Shown here in pieces: positions 34,146 to 43,972 of a stretch of DNA of 64,000 nucleotides. The notes under the pieces were generated by a model. The model had not been told where the DNA came from. It worked only from the letters and a program-made list of their open reading frames with translations, and made no database searches. Source of the DNA: an uncultured Clostridia bacterium. GTDB taxonomy: Bacteria; Bacillota; Clostridia; UBA1381. The stretch lies in the NCBI GenBank assembly GCA_934486735.1, contig CAKSQL010000001.1:138289-202288 (forward strand). Direction: 5' to 3'. The translations under genes and the position numbers were made by a program. The first letter of the stretch is position 1. Each line of letters opens with the position of its first letter.

Positions 34146-37100
34146 TTATTTGACGTAGAAGGTTGCCCACGTAGTACTTGCATCGCCCCAACTGTCTAAG
34201 GCAGCCGCTTCAAGCCTGTACTTTCCTCGCTCAAGATTGCTTAAATCAAGGTTGATGTCCTCCCCGGGTTCGGTGGTTCGGATAGTCTCTTCATTGAGCA
34301 TTATCTTTGCACCGTTGCTTGCTTCGGGCGGGAGCTTGATTTTGATATCCGAAAGAGCGCTTTTGTCATATTCTGCGCCGTTTTCCGGTCCGTCAATCTC
34401 GATATATCCGCCGGATTCGTTGAGATCCGCAGGACAGTCGGAACGATAATATCCGAAATCCTTTACGTAGAATTTCTGCTCCAGTCCCTGGCTGTCGCTG
34501 CCGATGCCTATCTTTGTAATCAACTCGGGGACAAAGCCTCTTGTATCGACATTTCCGAGCGCGGTGTAAAAGTTCACGAACGATTTCCAGGGGATAACCA
34601 CCTGAGTCCATTCATCGGTTGTTGCGAAGTGACCGCCCATTGCAAGCCAGTAATTGGTTCCGTCCGCATAATAGACAAAGACATTTATCATGTTGTCCTG
34701 ACCCTTGACGGCGTTCTTTACTTTGAAAGTGATACCCTGCGTTCCTGCAAGCACATTGCTGTCCTTGACATCGATTCTGGGCCATGCCCAGTTCAATTTG
34801 TTAAATTTCAAATGGAATTGCAGCGCGTCCTCCTCATCCGAGTGAGTTATTACAGCCTTACAGTCACCGACATTGGTTGTGTCCCATGCCCCGGGATTTT
34901 CATAGTCCTCAAACAGGGTATAATCCTCAACGGTTCTTCCCACATTGCTTGTTGTGAATCTTGCTTTTGTCGGCGAAAGCTTCCTTCCGTCAGCAAGCAT
35001 ACCCTCAATCATAAAATATCCCGCATCGCCCATCTTTGCCTTATCTGAAAGCGATACCGTAACCGGATATTCCATAACGCTCATGGCAGGTACCGAAAAT
35101 TCTATTTTATCCATATCCGGAACAAGCACATCCGATGCCAATATATTTGATCCTGTTTTTATTGTGAGTGTTCCGCTCTGTGGCGTTTCATTGAAGTTAT
35201 ACACCCTCACTTTAATTTTCTGCTTTTCGTCCCAATCCACCATATATCCGTTGCTGCGCGCCTTTGAGAGATTCTCGTCATCCCATTCCTGCTGAATGAC
35301 GATTCTGTCATTCTCTGAATAGCTCGTACGCTTTTCTTCTTTATTTTTATAGCTTTGGGGAATATATTCCGATTTGTCCATTTCTCCGTCAAAACTTACA
35401 AAGACCGGATAGTAGGATACAGGCACTCTCACCTTGCCGCCGTTCGGCTCGGAATAAGCTTCTCCGCCGACAAAGTTTGTCACCTTGACGCGGCTGTTTG
35501 AATTAAATTCCACCGCGTCCTCGTTTTTGCACCATATAACCGCAACATCGCCCTTGCCGCTGTCGAACACGTATCCCTCTGCACCCTCCGGCAGGTTGGC
35601 AAGCTCGCCTTTATATGTCCCCTTTCCCATGACATTTGTAAATGCCGAGATACTGTTCACTACAACATAGGGACACATATTTTCACTGTGGCAGCCGTAT
35701 GTATTGCCATGCTCCATGAAATATCCGAGTCTGAACCAGCTGCGCTTGTCATCTCCCATCGCCATTGCCTGAGCGTTTGAGACGATGTAATATCTCGCCT
35801 GCGACAGCTGTGATTCGCGATATGCAACATTGTTTTCGTCAACCGGAATGCTTATTCCGCCCTCGTTCATCCAGACGGGCTTATCGTTGTTATACGCATT
35901 CGCCATAATCACGTGACCGAGAGCTTTTCCCTGCGGATAGTCGATTGCTTTTAAGCCCCTGCCGCTGTCGATATGCGCATGATACGAATAATAATCACTG
36001 TAGCTCATTACATCATTTGCAAGCATGAGACGGTCAAACGGATCCTCCCGGCTCCCGGCAAGACCTCCGAAAGACACAAGCGCGTCGCTTGCGCCGTCCG
36101 AGATTCCCAATGCAGCCGCTTTATGATAGGAAGAATATTTATCGGCAGGCTCATACAAAAAGCTTCCGTCCTGTTCGTTCCATATCTCGTACTCGTCGCC
36201 CGTGCCCTCGTTATAGGACGCAAGCTTTTTATGCATCTTATATACTTCCATAAGGTCGGTCGGGAGATCCTTATAATTCATCCATGTGAAATGCTCATAC
36301 ACATTTAAAATTTTTATGCCGCTGTTGTGAAGCCAATTCTGCTTCAATCCGTAATGCGACGGCAGATAGGTATCGTCTTTGAGCACCGGCCCGGGGTCTG
36401 TGCCCTCTCTGACCTCTTTTACGCCAAGCCATTCCATTGATTTTATAAACTTTTTCTGATAATCCGGCTTTACATATCCGATACCGCTTTCGATTGTGAA
36501 ACGCGTGTTTTCCTCCGCCAAATCGCTTACCGGCGCAACGACCGAGAAATAGAACTCGTCTGTGAGCTTATCCGCAAACGCACCGTTTGAAAAGGTCATC
36601 CGATACCAGCCAACCGGCAGTGAGCCGAAGCTCATTATATACTCTGTGCTGCCCTCCTCGAAAGTGACGCGGCTTTCCTTAATTGTCTGTCCCCAAACGT
36701 CCTCAAGCTTAAAATCAAAGCCGCTGCCCTTTGGCGCGGAATTGGAAAAATCCATTTTCAGCTTAATCTCATCGCCGCGTCTGAAAAGATTCGCCGCCTC
36801 GGTCACGCCCTCGATTTTTGTCACTTGAAAATCCGGTGATACCGGCGAAAAATCCAGATAATCAACCAGTGCGGTATAAAGCGGCAGATCAACCTTTACG
36901 TCACCCTCACGCAAAACAACGCTGAACTTGTTTACACCTTTATTCAAACGCACATTACCGAGAGTATATTTTGCGCCGTAATCGCCTCTTTGCTGCACCC
37001 ACCAGTCGCACAGCGACTGCTGAACAAAATCCGGAGTAAATGTCGGTCCGTCATTTACCGAGAAGCATATATCGGCAGTGTAATATGCATTATATCGGCT

Positions 37101-37355
37101 TATAACACCCTCGACTGCGTACATACCGCTCTCGGGCGCATTTATCGTATAATCGACCCTATACACCCCATCCAATTTGAACACCGAGTTTATAAACAAG
37201 GCTTTCTGCTTGCTGAAATTTTGATTTTTTTCAACAATATAATTGTCACAGCTTATTTGGCTGAAATCTTCACCCTCGATTCTTATCACCTCGGCAGATG
37301 CCGCCGCAGGCACAAGCAGCGCAAGTGCCGCCAATACAAATCCTATTTTTTTCAT
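34146..37355 (-). CDS. Large secreted clan-A-like glycoside hydrolase with CBM modules (paralogue 1)
   Basis: 1069 aa from the ATG at 37355 (MKKIGFVLAALALLVPAAASA). After a signal peptide come an N-terminal carbohydrate-binding-like domain (about 20-165, IRIEGEDFSQI), a beta linker domain, a TIM-barrel domain (about 280-610) and a C-terminal CBM-like beta sandwich (about 800-960, LFEDYENPGAWDT) and Ig-like domain. The barrel carries the two-Glu arrangement of clan GH-A: acid/base E394 in YEIWNEQDG and nucleophile E498 in WMNEGGIS. GH39- or GH5-like families fit best, but I cannot place the family. It is secreted and lacks SLH repeats. The next upstream gene is a close paralogue. Confidence 0.8.
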   Translation of the reverse strand: MKKIGFVLAALALLVPAAASAEVIRIEGEDFSQISCDNYIVEKNQNFSKQKALFINSVFKLDGVYRVDYTINAPESGMYAVEGVISRYNAYYTADICFSVNDGPTFTPDFVQQSLCDWWVQQRGDYGAKYTLGNVRLNKGVNKFSVVLREGDVKVDLPLYTALVDYLDFSPVSPDFQVTKIEGVTEAANLFRRGDEIKLKMDFSNSAPKGSGFDFKLEDVWGQTIKESRVTFEEGSTEYIMSFGSLPVGWYRMTFSNGAFADKLTDEFYFSVVAPVSDLAEENTRFTIESGIGYVKPDYQKKFIKSMEWLGVKEVREGTDPGPVLKDDTYLPSHYGLKQNWLHNSGIKILNVYEHFTWMNYKDLPTDLMEVYKMHKKLASYNEGTGDEYEIWNEQDGSFLYEPADKYSSYHKAAALGISDGASDALVSFGGLAGSREDPFDRLMLANDVMSYSDYYSYHAHIDSGRGLKAIDYPQGKALGHVIMANAYNNDKPVWMNEGGISIPVDENNVAYRESQLSQARYYIVSNAQAMAMGDDKRSWFRLGYFMEHGNTYGCHSENMCPYVVVNSISAFTNVMGKGTYKGELANLPEGAEGYVFDSGKGDVAVIWCKNEDAVEFNSNSRVKVTNFVGGEAYSEPNGGKVRVPVSYYPVFVSFDGEMDKSEYIPQSYKNKEEKRTSYSENDRIVIQQEWDDENLSKARSNGYMVDWDEKQKIKVRVYNFNETPQSGTLTIKTGSNILASDVLVPDMDKIEFSVPAMSVMEYPVTVSLSDKAKMGDAGYFMIEGMLADGRKLSPTKARFTTSNVGRTVEDYTLFEDYENPGAWDTTNVGDCKAVITHSDEEDALQFHLKFNKLNWAWPRIDVKDSNVLAGTQGITFKVKNAVKGQDNMINVFVYYADGTNYWLAMGGHFATTDEWTQVVIPWKSFVNFYTALGNVDTRGFVPELITKIGIGSDSQGLEQKFYVKDFGYYRSDCPADLNESGGYIEIDGPENGAEYDKSALSDIKIKLPPEASNGAKIMLNEETIRTTEPGEDINLDLSNLERGKYRLEAAALDSWGDASTTWATFYVK

Positions 37356-37422
37356 ATCAATCTCCATTCTGCCGCTCTGTTGCAGGCACAAATCGTAATA
37401 CCGAAAATCTGCGTTGTTGTTT

Positions 37423-40400
37423 TTATTTCACATAAAATTTTACAGATGAAGTGTTTTTATAATTCCATTCATCGTCTTTTACAATCCGCAATGTATATTC
37501 TCCGCGCTTTTGTGCGTCAAATTCGACTGTCAGAGTTGAGCCGTCTACAGTAAAATCGGTCAGCTCCTCAGCTCCGAGGAACACCCTCACGCCCAAACCG
37601 TCTCCGACATCTGCCTTTGCCCAAAGGTGACTCCCTTTTTTATATGTCGCGCCATCCTTGACACCGCTTATCCTTACAGTTTTCCTATCGCTCTTGTCGG
37701 CGCGGCTGTCCGATGAATAAAATCCGAGATTCTTTATCTCATAGCTTGTATTCCCTTTCGGCGCATAGCTGCCGATACCTATACTTATTATTTTTTTGGG
37801 ATCAAAATCCCCGTCATATTTTGCTGTTGTAAAGCTTATAAGCCGATGCCACGGAATTATTACCTGCTTCCATTCGCTGCCGTAAGCAACCGCATTCACA
37901 TCTCCGAGCCAATACGCACCGTCGCTGCAATACGCATATACGTTGACATCCTGTTCCTTTCCGCTCGTCGAGCGGATATAGAAAGCAATTCCCGATTTAT
38001 TCTCCGCACTTTCGTTCAGTTTATATGTGGGCCAATAGTAGGCATGTGCATTTTCACTGTCAACGTTTATTGCAAGAGTATCCTCACCGCTTGATGCCGA
38101 AAGAGTTACACCCTTGGCACAATTTCCGAACGACCATTTCGAAACGTCGTTATAGCTTTCAAAAAAATTGTATCCCGAGACTTCCCTTTCCCGGTCGTCG
38201 GCATAAAACGCAGCTATTGAACTGCTTGTGTCTTCGCCGTCCGATTCTGCATATATTTTCAAAAATCCAACCTCACCCATATCGGCATTGTCCAAAAGCT
38301 CTGCAGATACGCTGAAACTCTGTTTTGACATCGGCTCTATCGAAAAATCAAACTCCGTTTTATCAAGTCCAAGAATATCTCCCGTTTCAAGATATATTTT
38401 TCCGTTTTTTTCTTTATTGTTAAAATTATATATATTTACGGTTATTTTCTGTTGTTTGTTATTTTCTAAAACATATCCTCTTGTTTTTGCGGCATATTCG
38501 TCCTGTCCCTGCCAAATCTGCTGAATAACCAATCTGTCAGTTTCGGAATAGGTTTTTGCCGCCTTTCTGTGTTCTTTCTTATTTGCTTCATAATAATTTC
38601 TCATATCCGATCGTCCGTCAAATTCGATAAATATCGGATTGCGCGTAATCGGAATATTTATAAGTCCGCTTGCACAATTGCATGGCTGATACTCACGCAC
38701 ACCGCCCATAAAATCGGTAACGCTTACCGGCTTTTCAGTATAAAACTGACCGCGCGTATCACTGTCCGCCCACACAACCGCAACATCATTTGTACCATTG
38801 TTAAACATGTATCCATAGCTGCCCGAATCGGTTTTAAGTGTCCCCTTATATTCCCCGATTCCAAGCCTTGCCGTCATTGCCGCAATTGCATTTACTGCCG
38901 GGTACGGCTGATTTGCCTTACTGAATGTTCCCCATTCGTTGCCGCTTTCCATATAATGATTCAATCTGAACCAAAACGATTTATCCGACCCATATGCAAG
39001 CTGCTCTGCCGTTGCCACAATATAATATCTCGCCTGTGATATAAGCGTATCGAGTGACGGTGTTTCATTTTCGTCCACCGTCATGCTTATTCCTGCCTCC
39101 GTTGTCCAGATTTGCAGCTCCGGATCATATGCACATGCCGCATCGACATGCTTTCTTGCAACGCTTTCTATAAAATCTCTGTTCTGCTCACCGTTTATTG
39201 TGACTTGATGATTGTGATATGCATAAGCGTCACTGTAGGATATGACATCATTCCTCAAAAGCGTACGCACAAAGAAATTCTCCGGCGTTGAGCCAAATCC
39301 GCCCGGCATTTTAACTGCATCGGAATCCCCGTCAGAAATTCCGATTGCTGCAGCTTTGAAATACGACGCAAAAGTATCTGCCGGCTGTCTGTAAAAGCCG
39401 GCTTCCTCCTCATTCCATATTTCATATGCATTTCCGCTGCTACGATAATGCTCCGCCATCGCTTTATTCATGTTATATGCCTCAAACAAATCCTCCGGCG
39501 TCTCACGCATGCCTTGCGTTCCGAAATGCTCATAAACCAAAAGCGCACTCATCCCTGCAGCTTGTTCCGAATTTCTTCCGAAATCCTCATGAGTTTCGCG
39601 ATAGTTTGCAAAATTATATCCCAGATACGGGTCAGTTCCGCCCCTTATCATTCTTATTCCTGCCGCACCCATCGCCTTATTTATCTTATCGTCAATCAGC
39701 AGACCTTTATTTTGCTTATCCGCTCCGAACGGCGTATCCTGCGGTCTTTCCGCTCTTTCCACAACGCTGAAAAATAGTGGGTTTGCCACAGAATCCGAAA
39801 CATTCGCTCCAATTATCTCCATTTTGTACCAACCTGTCGGCATTGTTCCCAAGATAATCTCCGCACTGTCGCCGTCGGCGCGAAATGTCCCTTGTTTAAC
39901 TTTATTATCCCACACGTTTTTGACCGAGTATGAATACTCCGCCGATGCTGCCTTTGAAAATTCGGCATCAAATCCGACATTTTCGCCTTTATAAAACACA
40001 TTTGCCGTATCGGTCTTCGGCGAAATATCGATAATCCCGGTATCGACCTCGGTCGGAGTAAAATCAAAATAATCTATAATTACAATATATTTATCATCCG
40101 TTATATGAGCGTCGTCCTTCCTGAAAACAAGCTTTATCTCATTGTTTCCTGCGTTAAGCTTTACGTTTCCGAAATCGTTCAGACTCATATAGTCGCCCCT
40201 CGAGCCTATCTGCCAATTGTACTCCTCTATTGACGATACGCCCGAGACGCTTCTTTTCCCATTTACAAAAATATGAAAATCAGTGGTATAGTATTTATCG
40301 AAACGGCTTGTTATGCCGCGCATATTATACACACCGCCGCTCGGTACGCTGACATTATATGTGACCGAATACTCCTTATCCTCCACAGTGATATAACAGA

Positions 40401-40572
40401 AAAGGCCGCTGCCTCCGCTGAAATTGTCAAGCTTTCTTTGATATGCTCCGCTAAAGCTTATATCGGAATAATTCTCGCCCTCAACACGCACCGCCGCACT
40501 TTGAGCAAAGGAAAGGGACGAAAAATTCAGAATAATGTATATAATTGTTAAAAGTAGTGCTTTTCTTCTCAT
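37423..40572 (-). CDS. Large secreted clan-A-like glycoside hydrolase with CBM modules (paralogue 2)
   Basis: 1049 aa with the same order of parts as its downstream neighbour: signal peptide (1-24), CBM-like domain opening with VRVEGENYSDI, beta linker, barrel with E388 (YEIWNEEEAG) and E492 (IWTTEAGIS), C-terminal CBM-like sandwich (FFESYNDVSKWSFGN) and an Ig-like end. The two Glu are 104 residues apart in both paralogues, which supports them as the catalytic pair. The proteins are clearly diverged, so an old duplication with different substrate preference is likely. The start has no strong ribosome site; AAGGGAAC lies just upstream. Confidence 0.8.
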   Translation of the reverse strand: MRRKALLLTIIYIILNFSSLSFAQSAAVRVEGENYSDISFSGAYQRKLDNFSGGSGLFCYITVEDKEYSVTYNVSVPSGGVYNMRGITSRFDKYYTTDFHIFVNGKRSVSGVSSIEEYNWQIGSRGDYMSLNDFGNVKLNAGNNEIKLVFRKDDAHITDDKYIVIIDYFDFTPTEVDTGIIDISPKTDTANVFYKGENVGFDAEFSKAASAEYSYSVKNVWDNKVKQGTFRADGDSAEIILGTMPTGWYKMEIIGANVSDSVANPLFFSVVERAERPQDTPFGADKQNKGLLIDDKINKAMGAAGIRMIRGGTDPYLGYNFANYRETHEDFGRNSEQAAGMSALLVYEHFGTQGMRETPEDLFEAYNMNKAMAEHYRSSGNAYEIWNEEEAGFYRQPADTFASYFKAAAIGISDGDSDAVKMPGGFGSTPENFFVRTLLRNDVISYSDAYAYHNHQVTINGEQNRDFIESVARKHVDAACAYDPELQIWTTEAGISMTVDENETPSLDTLISQARYYIVATAEQLAYGSDKSFWFRLNHYMESGNEWGTFSKANQPYPAVNAIAAMTARLGIGEYKGTLKTDSGSYGYMFNNGTNDVAVVWADSDTRGQFYTEKPVSVTDFMGGVREYQPCNCASGLINIPITRNPIFIEFDGRSDMRNYYEANKKEHRKAAKTYSETDRLVIQQIWQGQDEYAAKTRGYVLENNKQQKITVNIYNFNNKEKNGKIYLETGDILGLDKTEFDFSIEPMSKQSFSVSAELLDNADMGEVGFLKIYAESDGEDTSSSIAAFYADDREREVSGYNFFESYNDVSKWSFGNCAKGVTLSASSGEDTLAINVDSENAHAYYWPTYKLNESAENKSGIAFYIRSTSGKEQDVNVYAYCSDGAYWLGDVNAVAYGSEWKQVIIPWHRLISFTTAKYDGDFDPKKIISIGIGSYAPKGNTSYEIKNLGFYSSDSRADKSDRKTVRISGVKDGATYKKGSHLWAKADVGDGLGVRVFLGAEELTDFTVDGSTLTVEFDAQKRGEYTLRIVKDDEWNYKNTSSVKFYVK

Positions 40573-40602
40573 TTTTGTTCCCTTTCCTTACACAAACGTG
40601 AT

Positions 40603-43218
40603 TTATCTTACTATAACTTTTCCGTAGAGCGGCTTTATAGTGTCAAGTCCGTCAAATACGAACACAACCACTCTGTCGCCGTCCGAAATTTCCGAAAGCG
40701 CAATTGTCTTGCTGCTTTCGCCGCTTGCCGAAAATGCATCAAAATCAGCTATGCCGACCGTCTTGAACGAAGTTACCTTTCCGTCCTCGACATTATATAC
40801 AGCCGCAACTGCCTTTGATGCCGCTGCTTCCTTGCATGCTGCCAATGTAACATTGACGTTGTTCCCGTCAACCGCTGCGGCCTTGACATAGAGTCCGCTT
40901 TCGCCGACAACCTTTACGATGCATTCTGCATTTACCGACTTACCGCCCGAGTATACGCATGCGCTCACCGTTGTTTCGCCGCAGCTTACCGGAGTGAGAT
41001 TTCCATATGCGTCAACCGCAACAATATCCTCGTTTCCGCTTTCGAACGCCATTGTATCGACATCAAAGAAAGAAATTGTTTCTCCCTTTTCGTTTTTCAC
41101 TGTCAGGCTGCCGCTTTCGCCAAGCTGCATAACCTCGGGAGCTTCAACCGAAATTGCCGAAACAACTGCCGGCTTGAATATTTCAACCTTATCAACATTG
41201 AATACCGCTCCGGTATCGGCTGTCATATCCAATACATGCACACCTGCGGACAGCATAACCGAGTTTGCCGACTTATAGTCTGCCCAGCCCGAGCCGAGTG
41301 TTGTCAAATCGCGGATAGATGTGAAGCCGGACATTGCTGTGCCGTCTATGCTCCATGTCGCACCGCTTGTTGTGTTGGCTGTGATTCCGAGATTATAATT
41401 TCCTGCCTCCGAAATATAGAAAGGCATTCTTACAGTTCCTGCGTCTTTAATCGCTCCTGCTTTTCCGTTGCTGAACAGTGCGTTTTCAATCACATTATCA
41501 GCATCGTCCAAATCCTTTTTCTGCATATATTCGCCCTCGATCAGAGCCTTCGATGTCTCGGATACCGGTCTTATATGGATTGTATCGAGTCCGAATTTGA
41601 AACTTCTCGAATCAATATTATGCAGAGGGTCGGACACGCGTATGTTTATCACATGCTCGCCTGCCGAAAGCTCAATCGGTCTTGTCAGCTTATATTCTTT
41701 CCAGAGTCCCGGCTCAAGGTTGTATTCCGACGACAATTTTTCCTTGACCGTTATTGCCGAAATTTCGCTGTCCGAGGTTGTTGCGTAGTTCTTTACATAG
41801 AACTCTGAACCGCCGTCAACGCTGACCTTTACCTTTGAACCCCAACCGCTCAGTGACAGCGGCAGATATCCGTCTGCCCACATCTTTATATTGATATCGA
41901 ACTCACCGTCATCATAGATTTTAAACGGAGCCGAGAATGTGTAACCTTTGTCGTCTGCCTTGGGGCTGTTCTGGTACAATACCAAAAGCTTTCCGCCGTC
42001 AAGCAGGTTGTTTCTGTTGGTTTCACCCTTTAATGTCGAAGCTGCGCCGGTCTCGATATCCTTATAAGTAAATGTAGGATAATCGCCGCCATGAATTGTT
42101 ATGTCATTCAGCGCCGAGGTGTTGATTTTGTTAATTGCTATCGAATGGAATCCAACCTTCTCTTCAGAGAAGTTCGGACTCAGTGCAAACGATTCAAAAT
42201 TAACAGTGTGTACTCCGGCTGTGAAATATACAGGCTCTAAAAGACTTGACTTCACAAAGTTCCCCTGATTGTTAAGAGGATCTGTGTCAAGTGTTGTAAG
42301 TACAGGGTCGCCTGACATTGTCGAGTCGGCAAAATACTTTTTATTATTGTTGTCAAACCAATAATTCAGCTTTGAATGATTACGCGCTGCATGTGTCTCC
42401 GTTGAGCAGGAGGCGATAATTGTCGTCATGTTATACCAGCCCGGCTCTCTTATTGTGAAGGTGAAGCCTGCCTTCACAACAGGTCCTGACTCTGCAGCTG
42501 CCGCTTTGTCGATAAAGCGGCCTATTGCGCCGTCGGTCCATGTTTCGGTCAAAGTCGAGTTAAGACCGTTATCCCTCTGATCGGCACACTTTATTGTGAT
42601 ATTTTCAACATCGGTCGGAGTAAATTTTATCGAGTAATATCCGACCTTATCCTCGCTGAATCTGTTGCTCAGCGCTGTTGATTCAAAATGTATCACATGC
42701 TCGCCGGCTTCAATATATATCGGTTCAAGCAATTGAGTTTCGTTAAAATCCTGATTGCCGAACGGCTGAATACTTACTGTTCTTACAGTCGCCCCTGAGC
42801 CTGCAACCTCAGAATCCGCAAGCAGAGTTTTGCTTGCACTGTCATCCAGCCAATAGCTCACACGCGAATGATTTTCGGCTGCATAGCATATTTTTCCGTT
42901 CGTAGTTCCCGATGCAAGTATGAAATTCGCATCATACCATCCGTTCTCCGGAACTGTGAATGTAAAGCCTGCCTTTACACTCGGTCCCGCTTCTGCCGCC
43001 GCAGCCGCATTTATAAAGCGTCCGCATGCATTTTTTACATTGTCGTCTGTTCCCGCATTCCACGTTTCATAAACCATTGAATTGTACTCGTTGCCGCGCT
43101 GCTCATGACAGATTATCTCTATACTGTCCGATGCCGCTCCGGCAGGAATAACCGCCGACACTGCCAGCATGCCTATACATTGACACACCGCAATCAATTT
43201 GGTAAACTGTTTTTTCAA
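40603..43218 (-). CDS. Secreted multi-CBM protein with BIG2-type Ig domain
   Basis: 871 aa from a TTG at 43218 (MKKQFTKLIAVCQCIGML), AAAGG 11 nt upstream. The signal peptide ends near PAGAAS. Two clearly homologous domains (about 32-200 and 200-365) share motifs ETWxxG, GRFI, AAAAE.GP.VKAGFTFT and a GYYSI/GFHSI end; a third (about 370-550) and a fourth (about 555-690) are more diverged beta sandwiches, all CBM-like. Then comes an Ig-like BIG2 domain (AISVEAPEVMQLGESGSLTV) and a small C-terminal beta domain. There is no catalytic motif, so it is a surface binding protein for the same glycan as the two paralogous hydrolases that follow. Confidence 0.78.
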   Translation of the reverse strand: MKKQFTKLIAVCQCIGMLAVSAVIPAGAASDSIEIICHEQRGNEYNSMVYETWNAGTDDNVKNACGRFINAAAAAEAGPSVKAGFTFTVPENGWYDANFILASGTTNGKICYAAENHSRVSYWLDDSASKTLLADSEVAGSGATVRTVSIQPFGNQDFNETQLLEPIYIEAGEHVIHFESTALSNRFSEDKVGYYSIKFTPTDVENITIKCADQRDNGLNSTLTETWTDGAIGRFIDKAAAAESGPVVKAGFTFTIREPGWYNMTTIIASCSTETHAARNHSKLNYWFDNNNKKYFADSTMSGDPVLTTLDTDPLNNQGNFVKSSLLEPVYFTAGVHTVNFESFALSPNFSEEKVGFHSIAINKINTSALNDITIHGGDYPTFTYKDIETGAASTLKGETNRNNLLDGGKLLVLYQNSPKADDKGYTFSAPFKIYDDGEFDINIKMWADGYLPLSLSGWGSKVKVSVDGGSEFYVKNYATTSDSEISAITVKEKLSSEYNLEPGLWKEYKLTRPIELSAGEHVINIRVSDPLHNIDSRSFKFGLDTIHIRPVSETSKALIEGEYMQKKDLDDADNVIENALFSNGKAGAIKDAGTVRMPFYISEAGNYNLGITANTTSGATWSIDGTAMSGFTSIRDLTTLGSGWADYKSANSVMLSAGVHVLDMTADTGAVFNVDKVEIFKPAVVSAISVEAPEVMQLGESGSLTVKNEKGETISFFDVDTMAFESGNEDIVAVDAYGNLTPVSCGETTVSACVYSGGKSVNAECIVKVVGESGLYVKAAAVDGNNVNVTLAACKEAAASKAVAAVYNVEDGKVTSFKTVGIADFDAFSASGESSKTIALSEISDGDRVVVFVFDGLDTIKPLYGKVIVR

Positions 43219-43355
43219 GTTCCTCAGATCCTTTCTTTTTAATAAGATATGATTTATAATATTTCTCATTCCGCATTTTGCACGTGCTATAGATGCAGGA
43301 GTCCGATCCCCGGCAGGTTTCAGCCTCTGCAAATCTCAGATGCGATGCGAGAAAT

Positions 43356-43745
43356 TTATAACAATGTTATTTCGGCAGAGCCTGTCTCTTTATCGAGTGA
43401 CAGCGAAAATTCTCCGAATTTCTCCATTGCGCAAAGGCATATATAGGCTCTGTCGTTAAATATTCTGACCGGGACATTTATTTTATCCCCGATACCGTCT
43501 TTTTCTATTTTGTCGCTGTCCGAATATAATTTATATTCCGAGCCGCCGAAGCTGATATCGATACTTCTGTCGTCATTCCAATTGACGTCCGCTCCGAATT
43601 TTTCAAAAACCAATCTGACAGGCAGAAAATACGCCTCATCGGTTTTTATAAGCTCATCGGAATTATCGAGTGTTATCGCATTGTTTGCATACGCCGGGCA
43701 AACAAGTGCAAGCACCAAAATTATTGCCGATATATATTTTTTCAA
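43356..43745 (-). CDS. Short secreted copper-amine-oxidase-type stalk protein
   Basis: 129 aa from a TTG at 43745, with AAGGGG 8 nt upstream; an alternative GTG three codons earlier overlaps that site. It has a signal peptide (KKYISAIILVLALVCPAYA) and one stalk domain (FLPVRLVFEKFGADVNWNDD, INVPVRIFNDRAYICLCAMEKFG), like the protein at 3592-4359. It is the first gene of the minus-strand glycan cluster. Function unknown. Confidence 0.75.
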   Translation of the reverse strand: MKKYISAIILVLALVCPAYANNAITLDNSDELIKTDEAYFLPVRLVFEKFGADVNWNDDRSIDISFGGSEYKLYSDSDKIEKDGIGDKINVPVRIFNDRAYICLCAMEKFGEFSLSLDKETGSAEITLL

Positions 43746-43816
43746 GCTTTTCACCCCTTGATTTTAAATGCGCAATTTTTCTATATTGCACCCGTTATAA
43801 TCATTCTTTTTGTTTA

Positions 43817-43937
43817 ATTATAACAATAATTCTCACATAAAAAAAGCATTGACATGACACAAAAACTATCGTATAATGACATTGTACCATAAAAACTTTT
43901 ATTTTATATTGACATATTGCGCAGGTTGTCATATAAT
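43817..43937. promoter_or_regulatory. Divergent control region of the AraC gene and the glycan cluster
   Basis: Plus strand: two exact promoters in tandem, TTGACA (43849) - 17 - TATAAT (43872-43877) and TTGACA (43909) - 17 - TATAAT (43932-43937). Minus strand: an extended -10 (TGTTATAAT, 43817-43825) without a clear -35, as expected for an activator-dependent promoter. TGACA occurs at 43850, 43855, 43877 and 43910, and TGTCA at 43927, possible regulator sites. Confidence 0.65.
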
Positions 43938-43972
43938 TTTATCAAAAGAGCCAAAACGGAGGATTTCCAATT

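Noticed and set aside
43219..43355. c-di-GMP riboswitch in the gap before the multi-CBM gene
   Set aside because: The region has short complementary segments, but the conserved GEMM core is not present.
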